Source: Candidatus Binatota bacterium (lineage in GTDB: Bacteria > Desulfobacterota > Binatia > Bin18). From it: a stretch of DNA of 16,573 nucleotides. The notes beneath the pieces were generated by a model. That model was not told where the DNA came from. It was given only the letters and a program-made list of their open reading frames with translations, and searched no databases. Shown here piece by piece: positions 1 through 6,018 of the stretch (position 1 is its first letter; every line of letters starts with the position of its first letter). A program made the position numbers and the translations under genes. The stretch is taken from positions 1-16,573 of the forward strand of contig WTHE01000705.1 of assembly GCA_011523315.1 (NCBI GenBank), read 5' to 3'.

Positions 1-12
1 CCCATCTTGCCC

Positions 13-457
13 ATGAGTAGTTACGTGAGCGCCGCCTTGCGCCGCGTGGTGGTCGCTCGCGCCGATGCCCTGTGCGAATACTGCCTGATACACGAAGACG
101 ATACCGTCTTTGGTTGCGAAGTGGATCACGTCATCAGTGAAAAGCATGGCGGGACAACGGAAGCGGACAACTTGGCGTATGCGCGTGCCTTCTGCAACCG
201 GGCAAAGGGTAGCGACATTGGTTCGGTATTACGGACAACAGGGGCCTACGTGTGGTTTTTCCACCCGCGCCTCGACCGCTGGGCGGAACACTTCGGGCTT
301 GATGGCGCGGCGATCGTGGCCCTTTCGGACGTCGGAGACCACCCGCCGCATCCTGGCATTCAACACCGGTGAGCGGTTACTGGAGCGACAGGTACTGCGG
401 GATGTGGGGCGCTATTCCAGTGCTGCGGCGATTGCGCGGATGACCAGCCATGCCTGA
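13..457 (+). pseudogene. HNH endonuclease, frameshifted
   Basis: HNH-type nuclease of the CxxC...DH...CxxCN class, which would cut DNA with one metal ion. Counting from a TTG at position 7, the first zinc pair is C23/C26 (CEYC), the HNH core is EVDHVISEKHGG (D40, H41) with N55, and CNRAKGSDI follows at 63-71. I prefer the ATG at 13 to the TTG at 7. In this family the second zinc pair normally reads CxxCN; here the first Cys of that pair is Arg (CGT, 184-186). The starting frame ends at 372 in an unlikely tail (VGDHPPHPGIQHR). One base over, near 336-345, a plausible family C-terminus appears (TRRILAFNTGERLLERQVL) and runs to a TGA at 457. One extra base near 340 explains this. Both defects point to a decayed gene; a sequencing error could explain the frameshift but not the lost ligand. 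Confidence 0.8.
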
Positions 458-609
458 ACTGGGAGCCACGTTGGTGAGCAAGAGCGTGGTGCCATCCCAG
501 AGGCGAGACGTATCTGTGGGGGTTCGGGTTGGGCGGTCGGCTCTGTCGTCGCAGATAGTCGGTAGTTTTGTCCATGTAGAGGCCGCGTTGCTTCGGTAAG
601 GCCGGGGAC

Positions 610-927
610 ATGACAAAAGCAGGGCTTGCCGCAAGAGTTGCCGCCGAAGTCCACCTTACCAAGAGGCAAGCCGAAGCCATCGTCAGCATTCTGTTCACGT
701 GTATTACCGAGGCTTTGAGGGAGGGCGACAAAGTCGAGTTGCGAGGTTTTGGCAGTTTTCGTCCCCGAAGCCGCAAGGCCCGACAAGGGCGCAATCCCAG
801 AACCGGCGATGTCGTCCAGGTCCCCTCCAAGAAGGTACCATTCTTCAAGGCTGGGAAGGAACTCCGGGAGAAATTAGGGCCTGTAGGACTACGGCCTATA
901 GGGTCGCCAAGGCGCCGCAGGGAATAG
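610..927 (+). CDS. HU/IHF-family DNA-binding protein
   Basis: Small nucleoid-type protein that binds and bends DNA as a dimer (PF00216 family). The 105 residues show the whole fold: two N-terminal helices (MTKAGLAARV to about 38), the hinge signature GFGSF at 46-50, the DNA-intercalating arm with GRNP at 60-63, and the closing helix with VPFFKAGKELRE at 76-87. The arm sequence is closer to IHF subunits than to HU. The final 18 residues after KLG are an arginine-rich extension (GSPRRRRE) beyond the usual end. The ATG at 610 is the only sensible start; the ribosome site upstream is weak (AAGG/GGGG). No operon partner is visible. Stand-alone IHF-like genes are common beside integrases and conjugative elements, which suits this region. 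Confidence 0.9.
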   Translation: MTKAGLAARVAAEVHLTKRQAEAIVSILFTCITEALREGDKVELRGFGSFRPRSRKARQGRNPRTGDVVQVPSKKVPFFKAGKELREKLGPVGLRPIGSPRRRRE

Positions 928-1903
928 ATGCAACCCGCCGATAATTGGAAATTTCCGGGGTTCCCGACAGTCAAAAGCTTTGCTTCAAGGTGGCGTCAGG
1001 CGAAGAGGATACCGACAGGTACGCGGCTGATTTTCATAGGCTGCTCTGTGATGCCTTTGGAGACGAGTTGATAGAGAGGCTGCAGAGGTTTGGAAGGCGA
1101 GGCAGCGCCACTATGACCGTTGGCTGGTGGAGGGGAGAGTGGCCCGCATTCGTCTCCGTTGCAGAGGCGGCGCAAGACCGCTACAAGCGCACCGCCCCGC
1201 GCCCCGGTGCTTTCGACGAATGTTTCGGGCGTCATGAGCCGCGCGGGAGGAATCGCTGGAGCGCAGCCGGCGCAGGCCAGGGTGGGCGGCAGGACGACGG
1301 CTGAGACAACGGCCGCTGCCGCTTCGGGTCCTGGCAGCCCCGCGGCTGCGGACACACCGCCGCCGTCGGGGTTCTCCGAAGACACCGTGACACGATAGCC
1401 TCGTACCTCGCAATCCGCGCGCTCATGTTGCCGGCGATTCCGGCTCTTTTTGCCTGTCCGGCGACCGTGCGCCCTGCTGCTCTGAGCCTGGCTGCCAGTT
1501 GTTCCTGGCGCCTGGGCAATGCCGCGGCCGCTCGGGTGGCTTCCTCTTCGCTGATCGCTTCCGAGTGGCGCGGGCGTGGCAACGGCACGACGAGTTGGAG
1601 TTGGGGGCGAACTTTTGACGGAGGAACGAACGAATGATGCATTCGACGACCCGTGTGACGACATTTCGCTCACGGAAGTTTCAGTCATTCGTTTCACTGG
1701 GGGGAGAAATGAGGCCGGAGTTGTCTCCATACAGGCCGACTAGAACTTATGAGGGGGCAACGACGAAGCGATTCGACGCTCTGCTGGTGCGTTTTGCGCC
1801 ACTGCTCGCCGGATGCGACGCCAGTGGCGGCGGGGGTGATGACGACGAGGCGAGCGTCGCCATAGCTGAGTAATACCTCACGAGTTGCTGGGAGCCTTAC
1901 GGC
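928..1903. other. 976-bp stretch with no recognisable gene
   Basis: No family is recognised on either strand. The best + candidate begins at a TTG at 945 directly after an in-frame stop and runs to 1304. Its middle part (about 990-1215) has a believable soluble-protein composition, but it has no clear ribosome site and dissolves into low-complexity Gly/Arg sequence. On the minus strand 1642-1400 reads as a basic, Ala/Glu-rich helix without a family signature. An ORF at 1634-1873 starts ATGATG behind GAGGAAC and ends in a Gly/Asp-rich tail. None is safe to call. The likeliest reading is decayed or recombined accessory DNA. Confidence 0.5.
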
Positions 1904-2344
1904 ATGCGTTTCAACTTGCAACGATGCGTGATGTCAACAATGCTGCTATGCGCTGTCTGGTGTGCCGAGCCGTTGGCTCAGAGCGAGAACGACCTCAACG
2001 ACTCGCTGTGCCACATGATCGGCGGCGCGAGAGAGACGAGGCACGCCTTCACCTACGGCGACGGGCAGCAAGGCTACGTCTCGGTAGACTGTGAAACCGA
2101 ATTCTTTGCCATCGAGGGCGGACTGGACAAGCGCAGCAGCCTCGACAGCCTTCAACAAGCCCTGTTCTTCAGTGTGCTCACCGGCAAGTCGCCGGCTGTG
2201 GTCATCTACGATACCGATGAGAAGGTCGGCAAGTACGAGCACAGGATACAGGTTGCCAGCGAAACGGCGGGGGTGTTGTTTCTACGGCTGCGCTCAGGCG
2301 ATACGATGGATCGCGAGTGGCTGGAGATGGTCTTTGGAAGGTAG
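1904..2344 (+). CDS. secreted protein of unknown function
   Basis: Not assigned to a named family. The start is supported by GGGAG nine bases upstream of the ATG. Residues 1-27 form a Sec signal peptide (basic MRFNLQRC, hydrophobic MSTMLLCAVWCA, cleavage near LAQS). The mature part carries two cysteines (C36, C63) that could pair in the periplasm, and a compact block at 59-105 with VSVDCETE, GLDKRSSLDS and VVIYDTD that looks like a conserved core. The 146-residue frame ends at a TAG (2342-2344), but the same frame stays coding-like for another 58 codons to 2521, where it overlaps the start of the lytic transglycosylase gene. The TAG may therefore be a nonsense mutation in a protein of about 205 residues. 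The neighbour suggests a cell-envelope role, possibly in a conjugative element; this is inference. Confidence 0.7.
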   Translation: MRFNLQRCVMSTMLLCAVWCAEPLAQSENDLNDSLCHMIGGARETRHAFTYGDGQQGYVSVDCETEFFAIEGGLDKRSSLDSLQQALFFSVLTGKSPAVVIYDTDEKVGKYEHRIQVASETAGVLFLRLRSGDTMDREWLEMVFGR

Positions 2345-2521
2345 AGTCAGGACACAGCGGAGCGGTATGCGGAAAATCTGTGCGATTTGCTGGAGGTTGA
2401 CGTTCGGCCGCTGCAAACGAAGGCGGGATTCTTCGTGGGCGTGCTGCATTCGCGTGATGCCGACCTGCTCAGGACGCTGGAAGCCATCGAGGCCGGAAAA
2501 GCGAGCTTGGCGGTTGATTAA
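2345..2521 (+). pseudogene. in-frame coding continuation after TAG
   Basis: Directly after the TAG that ends the secreted protein, the same frame runs on for 58 sense codons to a TAA at 2519-2521. The translation has the composition of a folded, helical protein (for example AERYAENLCDLLEVDV and DADLLRTLEAIEAG), unlike the other two frames. It contains no ATG and no convincing internal start. Its TAA overlaps the TTG start of the transglycosylase gene (TTGATTAA), the kind of junction seen between translationally coupled genes. Either the upstream gene has been cut by a nonsense mutation, or this is the tail of a lost gene. I do not recognise the family. Confidence 0.5.
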
Positions 2522-3194
2522 GCTCAATCTTTACGCGCTCGTCGTTATGGCAGTGTGCCAGCCGATTTTTGCGATGGGCCTTGAGGAAGCCTGGTCTTCA
2601 TACCTTCTTGAACGACGAGCGGGTGAAACTTCGACTGCCCGGCGGTATCCCTTCGACGACTGTTTCACGGCGTCCAGCGCCCTCCATGGCATTCCCAAGA
2701 CCCTGCTTCTGGCCATCGCAAGAGGCGAATCGAATTTCGACGCTGGGGCCGTATCCGAAGCCGGTGCCGTCGGCATCATGCAGATACATTGGCCTCTTAC
2801 GGCCAAGCACCTGGGCATCGAATCCAGAAAGCAGCTATTTGATCCATGCGTGAACATAGACGCCGGTGCCCGGTACATGGGCGAATTGCTCGACAGATTC
2901 GATGGCAACCTGCATGCATCGCTGGTCGCTTACAACATGGGGCCGGCGCGCGTCGCCGCAATGCTCACGGAACACGCCGCTCTGCCCGCTGAGAACATCT
3001 GGTACAGCCGATACATATACGACCACTTGACGTCGGTACTGCACGATGAGAAACGGCAACCGGAAGTCGCCGTGATAGCCTCTGACGTGGTTGACTCCAG
3101 CGCATTTACGATCATTCGCTTCGATAATCCGATCCGGGCGCGTTCCATGGTCGAGTCTCTGAAACGAGCTGCGCCGCGGTATCGTTTCGAGTGA
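2514..3194 (+). CDS. periplasmic lytic transglycosylase (SLT domain)
   Basis: Cleaves the MurNAc-GlcNAc bond of peptidoglycan with formation of 1,6-anhydromuramic acid. Such enzymes open the wall for secretion or conjugation machines. The frame is open from much further upstream, but a TTG at 2514 gives a clean signal peptide (MIKLNLYALVVMAVCQPIFA, residues 1-20) and overlaps the previous frame's TAA, so I use it. The 226-residue protein has the full SLT core: GIPKTLLLAIARGESNF with catalytic Glu72, GIMQI at 87-91, and AYNMGP at 139-144. C50 and C112 may form a disulfide, as in the VirB1/IagB-like group. The C-terminal segment FTIIRFDNPIRARSMVESL (198-216) looks like the start of a second small domain that stops early at RFE. 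Its company (secreted unknown protein, IHF-like protein) suggests remains of a conjugative element. Confidence 0.88.
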   Translation: MIKLNLYALVVMAVCQPIFAMGLEEAWSSYLLERRAGETSTARRYPFDDCFTASSALHGIPKTLLLAIARGESNFDAGAVSEAGAVGIMQIHWPLTAKHLGIESRKQLFDPCVNIDAGARYMGELLDRFDGNLHASLVAYNMGPARVAAMLTEHAALPAENIWYSRYIYDHLTSVLHDEKRQPEVAVIASDVVDSSAFTIIRFDNPIRARSMVESLKRAAPRYRFE

Positions 3195-3218
3195 CGGAAG
3201 CGTGGCCTGAAATTCCAG

Positions 3219-3404
3219 GTGAACGTATTGTTCGACTCCGACACGACCGAAACGCAGTACGATCTGGCCTGCCTCGCCTTTGCCGGGAACCCGAGGCCGT
3301 CCGGCGCCCTGCTCGATTGGGTATGCCGGGACAAGACGGAGTATCTGGACCTGAGTACGGACAGGCTGGAGCTGAATCCGGTTGAAAGGGGCGGGACGGG
3401 ATGA
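3219..3404 (+). pseudogene. repeated gene family, copy 1 (3' part)
   Basis: A 61-codon frame from a GTG, in phase with the preceding transglycosylase gene and separated from it by a TGA at 3192. The core TTETQYDLACLAFAGNP... through LDLSTDRLELNPVE matches a second copy at 9641-9786. By hand count, about 22 of 145 aligned bases differ, and 14 of the 21 changed codons are silent in this frame, so the sequence has evolved as protein on this strand. Copy 2 has about 70 further residues upstream that are absent here, so copy 1 appears to be a truncated end fused behind the transglycosylase gene, or a short paralogue. No family is recognised. A conserved WVCRDKTE segment may be a structural core. 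Confidence 0.5.
3242..3386 (+). repeat. dispersed direct repeat, copy 1
   Basis: This 145-bp block matches 9641-9786 at about 85% identity by hand alignment, in the same orientation and 6.4 kb apart. Similarity starts at CACGACCGA and stops after CCGGT. Copy 2 carries one extra G. The pattern of change is that of a diverged coding sequence rather than a recent duplication or an IS end. Confidence 0.85.
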
Positions 3405-3426
3405 TGGCTCAGAGGGGCTGGCTGCG

Positions 3427-3555
3427 ATGGCGCAGGCGGCGATGATGACGCCAGGGATCCCGTCGCTGCCCTTTGCGGATGAGGACGTAGCCGTCGTGGC
3501 GCTGACCGTCACGTATGAATCCTTGTCGGAGGAAGTCGAAGTCGAAAAGGAGTGA
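3427..3555 (+). CDS. small acidic ORF, 42 aa, unrecognised
   Basis: An ATG-to-TGA frame whose C-terminal half is strongly acidic (YESLSEEVEVEKE). It overlaps the next frame's ATG at 3515 by 41 bases and ends in AAGGAGTGA, so its last codons carry a good ribosome-binding sequence for a start just downstream. This is the only sign of function. No homology is recognised and it could be chance. Confidence 0.22.
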   Translation: MAQAAMMTPGIPSLPFADEDVAVVALTVTYESLSEEVEVEKE

Positions 3556-3808
3556 CCGTGAGGGCAATTTGTCTCGGATCCTGACACCCGTGTTGACGAC
3601 ACTTATCCCGCCGCTACTCGATGCGCTGAAGGACCAAGGGCTACGGCTGCTCGAAAGCGCCATTCGAAGCCCCCAGCGCCGCGCCTGGCGCACGTACGCA
3701 GCCGCGGCCGTCACTGGCATGTCCGTCAACATCACCCAAGACCCGCACGACAACGTTCCCGTGCTGTACTGCATCGCGGCGGGAATCGCCGGCGAGATGG
3801 TCAAGTGA
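3515..3808 (+). CDS. small hypothetical protein, 97 aa or shorter
   Basis: Not recognised. The first 18 residues from the ATG (very basic, KSKSKRSDR) overlap another frame. A TTG at 3569 behind GAGGG, itself downstream of AAGGAG at 3547-3552, may be the true start and would give 79 residues. The N-terminal part (RILTPVLTTLIPPLLDALKDQG) is an amphipathic helix. The C-terminal part holds a short alanine/glycine-rich hydrophobic stretch (VLYCIAAGIAGEMVK) too weak for a sure membrane segment. The composition suggests a small mobile-element or phage-type protein, but there is no diagnostic motif. Confidence 0.4.
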   Translation: MNPCRRKSKSKRSDREGNLSRILTPVLTTLIPPLLDALKDQGLRLLESAIRSPQRRAWRTYAAAAVTGMSVNITQDPHDNVPVLYCIAAGIAGEMVK

Positions 3809-3894
3809 GAGGCGGAACGCGAGGAAGAAGAGGAGTCGTGACCCAGCGAGTGGCCGGCCTGTGGACCGAAACGAAAGGTATCAGCGTCGTGTCC

Positions 3895-3906
3895 TTATCC
3901 GGATAA
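3895..3906. promoter_or_regulatory. 12-bp perfect palindrome upstream of toxin-antitoxin operon
   Basis: TTATCCGGATAA is a perfect dyad 44 bp upstream of the -35 box of the following toxin-antitoxin promoter. Antitoxins of this type repress their own operons from palindromic operators, but operators usually overlap the promoter. It may be an auxiliary site or a chance palindrome. Confidence 0.3.
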
Positions 3907-3950
3907 CCGAGCAGCGATCGCTTCAGAGAGCATGCGAGGCTTGAATCAGT

Positions 3951-3979
3951 TTGGCATGTTGTAGCTTGCAGAATACAAT
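3951..3979 (+). promoter_or_regulatory. sigma70-type promoter, toxin-antitoxin operon
   Basis: TTGGCA (3951-3956) and TACAAT (3974-3979) are separated by exactly 17 bp, each one base from consensus. The predicted start of transcription, about seven bases past the -10 box, falls on or next to the A of the ATG at 3986. The transcript would therefore have no leader and no Shine-Dalgarno sequence. Confidence 0.72.
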
Positions 3980-3985
3980 ATGCCA

Positions 3986-4288
3986 ATGATCGAGATTCGA
4001 CAGACTGGCGTGTACGCACAATGGTTCGAGAAGTTCCGGGACCGCCAGGCAAAGGCGCGCATCGCCATCCGCATCCGGCGGATGTCGTTGGGAAACCCTG
4101 GCGATGTCCGGCCGGTTGGGGGCGGTGTATCGGAACTCCGCATTGACTATGGGCCGGGCTACCGGGTGTATTTTCTGAAGCAGGGGGCAGCCTTGGTGGT
4201 CCTGCTCGTCGGCGGAGACAAGAGCAGTCAGGCCGACGACATCACGAAAGCCCGCAACTTGGCGCGAGTTCTCAAGGAGCAGACGTAA
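3986..4288 (+). CDS. type II toxin, RelE/HigB superfamily (Gp49-like)
   Basis: Toxin of the phage-derived Gp49-like addiction-module group (PF05973 / TIGR02683 type), expected to be a small ribosome-dependent mRNA-cutting RNase with the RelE fold. The 100 residues show family landmarks: start MIEIRQT, helix YAQWFEKFRDRQAKARIAIRIRR, the turn GNPGDVRPVGGGVSELRI, the strand GPGYRVYF with Arg and Tyr, LVVLLVGGDKSSQ, and the closing ITKARNLARVLKE. An ATG two codons earlier (3980) touches the -10 box and would lie upstream of the transcription start, so 3986 is chosen; it also fits the usual MIE start of the family. Its stop overlaps the antitoxin start (TAATG). Toxin-first order is normal for this group. 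Nothing suggests loss of function. Confidence 0.9.
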   Translation: MIEIRQTGVYAQWFEKFRDRQAKARIAIRIRRMSLGNPGDVRPVGGGVSELRIDYGPGYRVYFLKQGAALVVLLVGGDKSSQADDITKARNLARVLKEQT

Positions 4289-4614
4289 TGGAAAAAGTAC
4301 CCACTCGACCTTGGGACGCCGCAGATTACCTCAAGACCGACGCCGACATTGACGCTTACCTGGAGGCAGCCCTCGAAGACGGCGATCCGCAGCTGATCAC
4401 GGCGGCTCTCGGTGACATTGCCAGGGCAAGAGGCATGACAAAAGTCGCCGCTGACATCGGTTGCAGCAGGGAGAGTCTCTACAGAGCGCTGTCAGGCAAT
4501 GGCAATCCGCTCTTTGCCACCGTGCTCAAGACCGTCAACGCGCTCGGACTGCGTCTTCGTTTGACAAGCGCTGGGAACGGAAGTGGCGCGCTGGGAACGA
4601 GTGATCCGTGTTGA
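4288..4614 (+). CDS. addiction-module antidote protein (HTH antitoxin)
   Basis: Partner antitoxin of the Gp49-like toxin (TIGR02684-type antidote protein). It should bind and silence the toxin and repress the shared promoter. The 108 residues show the family plan: N-terminal WDAADYLKTDADIDAYLEAALEDGDPQLI (9-37), then a helix-turn-helix (DIARARGMTKVAADIGCSRESLYRALSG, 43-70), then NPLFATVLKTVNALGLRLRL (73-92). The ATG shares one base with the toxin stop, so the two are translated as a coupled pair. The last 15 residues are a loose tail without features. The pair is intact, unlike hicBA at the other end of the window. Confidence 0.9.
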   Translation: MEKVPTRPWDAADYLKTDADIDAYLEAALEDGDPQLITAALGDIARARGMTKVAADIGCSRESLYRALSGNGNPLFATVLKTVNALGLRLRLTSAGNGSGALGTSDPC

Positions 4615-4644
4615 CAGGGCCGAGGGTTCCGGCGCCTATGGAGT

Positions 4645-4665
4645 GAACTGTTCAGCCATCAGTTC
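4645..4665. repeat. inverted repeat after toxin-antitoxin operon
   Basis: GAACTG and CAGTTC are perfect 6-bp arms around a 9-base loop, about 30 bp past the antitoxin stop. No T-run follows, so it is not a standard intrinsic terminator. It could be a weak stem-loop or a binding site in the 220-bp gap before the next gene. Confidence 0.3.
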
Positions 4666-4834
4666 CTATCTGGCCGGACAAGAAGGTCGAACCCCGCATA
4701 ATTTCGTGCACAGGCAAGCTGGAATTTTCGACATATCGCCAATGCCACGACCTGCGCGCCGTGTGGACGAGACCTATGCTCGACTTTGTATGAATTTGAT
4801 GAGGCTGCAAGGCTCTTGGCATAGGAGGAATGCC

Positions 4835-5443
4835 ATGGCTACAAAAATCGCCGGCGAGTTGCGCACGATCTACTGCGAACCGAACGAGCGCGCCGCCCTG
4901 AAGGTTCTTGATCATCTCGACGCGCACTGCCGCAACTTCATTGCCCTGTCGCCGTTCCTGGTCCTCAGTTCGTCTTCTGCACAGGGCCGCACGGACGCCT
5001 CGCCCAGGGGTGATCCGCCGGGCTTTGTGGCCGTACTGGACGACTATACGTTGCTGATCCCCGACCGTCCGGGCAACAACCAGATTGATTCCCTGAGTAA
5101 CCTTGTCGAACACCCGTACGTTGGCCTGCTTTTCTTCGTGCCGGGGATGAACGAGACGCTGCGGGTCAAGGGGAGGGCGGAGATCGTGACGGGCGGCGAG
5201 TTGCTGGCGGGTCTTTCGGTGGGCGGCAAGCCACCGCTGTCCGCCCTCAGGGTCACGGTGGAAGAAGCGTTTCTGCACTGCGGTAGGTCTTTGATTCGCT
5301 CGCGGCTTTGGGACCCGGAGACACGGATCAACCGCTCCAGCTTTCCGAGCTACGGTCAGGTGCTGGCCGACCAGATAGCGGGAGCGGACGCCGGACAGAT
5401 CGATGCTGCGGAAGACGAGGCCAACCGTACGCGGCTCTACTGA
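4835..5443 (+). CDS. FMN-binding PPOX-class protein, MSMEG_1061-like
   Basis: Member of the pyridoxamine 5'-phosphate oxidase-like flavin-binding family, in the MSMEG_1061 subgroup (TIGR04025 type). These are small cytoplasmic split-barrel dimers that bind FMN or a related cofactor; the substrate is usually unknown. Landmarks in the 202 residues: HLDAHCRNFIALSPFLVLSS (27-46), SPRGDPPGF (56-64), LIPDRPGNNQIDSL (74-87), VGLLFFVPGMNETLRVKGRA (96-115), and EEAFLHCGRSLIRSRLWDP (143-161). The frame is open from 4583, but AGGAGG at 4823-4828, six bases before the ATG at 4835, fixes the start and the protein then has family length. The TM2 gene follows after 32 bp, probably in one transcript. The final 25 residues are acidic and unlike the core. 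Confidence 0.9.
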   Translation: MATKIAGELRTIYCEPNERAALKVLDHLDAHCRNFIALSPFLVLSSSSAQGRTDASPRGDPPGFVAVLDDYTLLIPDRPGNNQIDSLSNLVEHPYVGLLFFVPGMNETLRVKGRAEIVTGGELLAGLSVGGKPPLSALRVTVEEAFLHCGRSLIRSRLWDPETRINRSSFPSYGQVLADQIAGADAGQIDAAEDEANRTRLY

Positions 5444-5475
5444 CTTGATCCAAGCCGCCGGAGACGTAGCAAGGG

Positions 5476-5835
5476 ATGACCAAGAAGCGGTGGTCGGCCT
5501 TCGAGTCGCGCCGGAAGTCGCAGGCGGTGGCCTACCTGCTGTGGCTCTTGTTGGGCGCCTTGGGAGCACACCGCTTCTACCTGGGCATGAAGCCCTCGGG
5601 GATCGGCATGGCGTGTCTGGCGTGCGCCTCCGGCATGACGCTGTTCGTCCTGTGGGACACTCGGGATGAGGCGCTGCTGGCGGCCACCGTCACGGTGGTT
5701 CCCCTGATGGTGTGGGTACTGCCGGACGTGCTCCGTATCCCTGGGCTGGTGCGGACCTACAACGACTGGCTGATTCGCGGGCTGGAAGGGGATCTCCCAC
5801 GCAGGGGACACGTCTGGTTGCCACGTGGACGGTAA
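5476..5835 (+). CDS. TM2-domain membrane protein
   Basis: Small inner-membrane protein with a TM2 domain (PF05154). A first hydrophobic segment at 17-31 (AVAYLLWLLLGALGA) runs into the domain signature GAHRFYLG (30-37), followed by a second segment around 41-60 (SGIGMACLACASGMTLFVLW). A third hydrophobic stretch (LLAATVTVVPLMVWVL, about 67-82) and a basic tail follow. The function of TM2 proteins in bacteria is not settled. The start lies behind GGAGACG about ten bases upstream, with AAGGG closer. It probably shares a transcript with the PPOX-class gene 32 bp upstream. Length (119 residues) and motif are normal for the family. Confidence 0.87.
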   Translation: MTKKRWSAFESRRKSQAVAYLLWLLLGALGAHRFYLGMKPSGIGMACLACASGMTLFVLWDTRDEALLAATVTVVPLMVWVLPDVLRIPGLVRTYNDWLIRGLEGDLPRRGHVWLPRGR

Positions 5836-5878
5836 GGCGCTAAGCCGGCGCACCGCCTGAAGAGGAGGCGTGGGCATC

Positions 5879-5923
5879 TTGTCCGGTCCTGCTGCCTGAA
5901 TGACCTTACGGCATTCCGGACAA
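5879..5923. repeat. inverted repeat upstream of PPK2 gene
   Basis: TTGTCCGG (5879-5886) and CCGGACAA (5916-5923) are perfect 8-bp arms 29 bp apart. Outside them the similarity resumes imperfectly (GGCATC on the left, CATGCC on the right). It lies about 95 bp before the polyphosphate kinase start in a 183-bp gap. It may be a long hairpin or a two-site operator; no named regulator box is recognised. Confidence 0.35.
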
Positions 5924-6018
5924 CGCGACATGCCGAAAGATTGAATCTCGACAGACTCTGGCCTGGATGGATTTTCGCGGCCAGGCGGTCACCAACTGAA
6001 TGGGTGCAGGGTGAAGCT

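Noticed and set aside
360..974. 204-codon minus-strand ORF
   Set aside because: Opposite the HU/IHF-family gene; no recognisable sequence and low-complexity ends.
1111..1730. Possible nested phage spanin pair (Rz/Rz1-like) on the minus strand
   Set aside because: One frame has a helical basic segment and another a hydrophobic run ending in Cys, but there is no proper lipobox, no N-terminal membrane anchor and no start codon in the right place.
2835..3602. 255-codon minus-strand ORF across repeat copy 1
   Set aside because: Silent-site pattern between the two repeat copies supports the + frame, and the upstream half is antisense of the transglycosylase.
4583..4834. N-terminal extension of the PPOX-class protein
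   Set aside because: Open in frame but unlike the family, and AGGAGG at 4823 marks the start at 4835.
4652..5569. 305-codon ORF on the minus strand
   Set aside because: Covers the PPOX-class gene, which has a strong ribosome site and clear family motifs on the + strand; the antisense product is Arg/Pro-rich.
5437..5931. Minus-strand ORF starting MSRCPECRK
   Set aside because: Zinc-ribbon-like only for the first few residues, then antisense of the TM2 gene.
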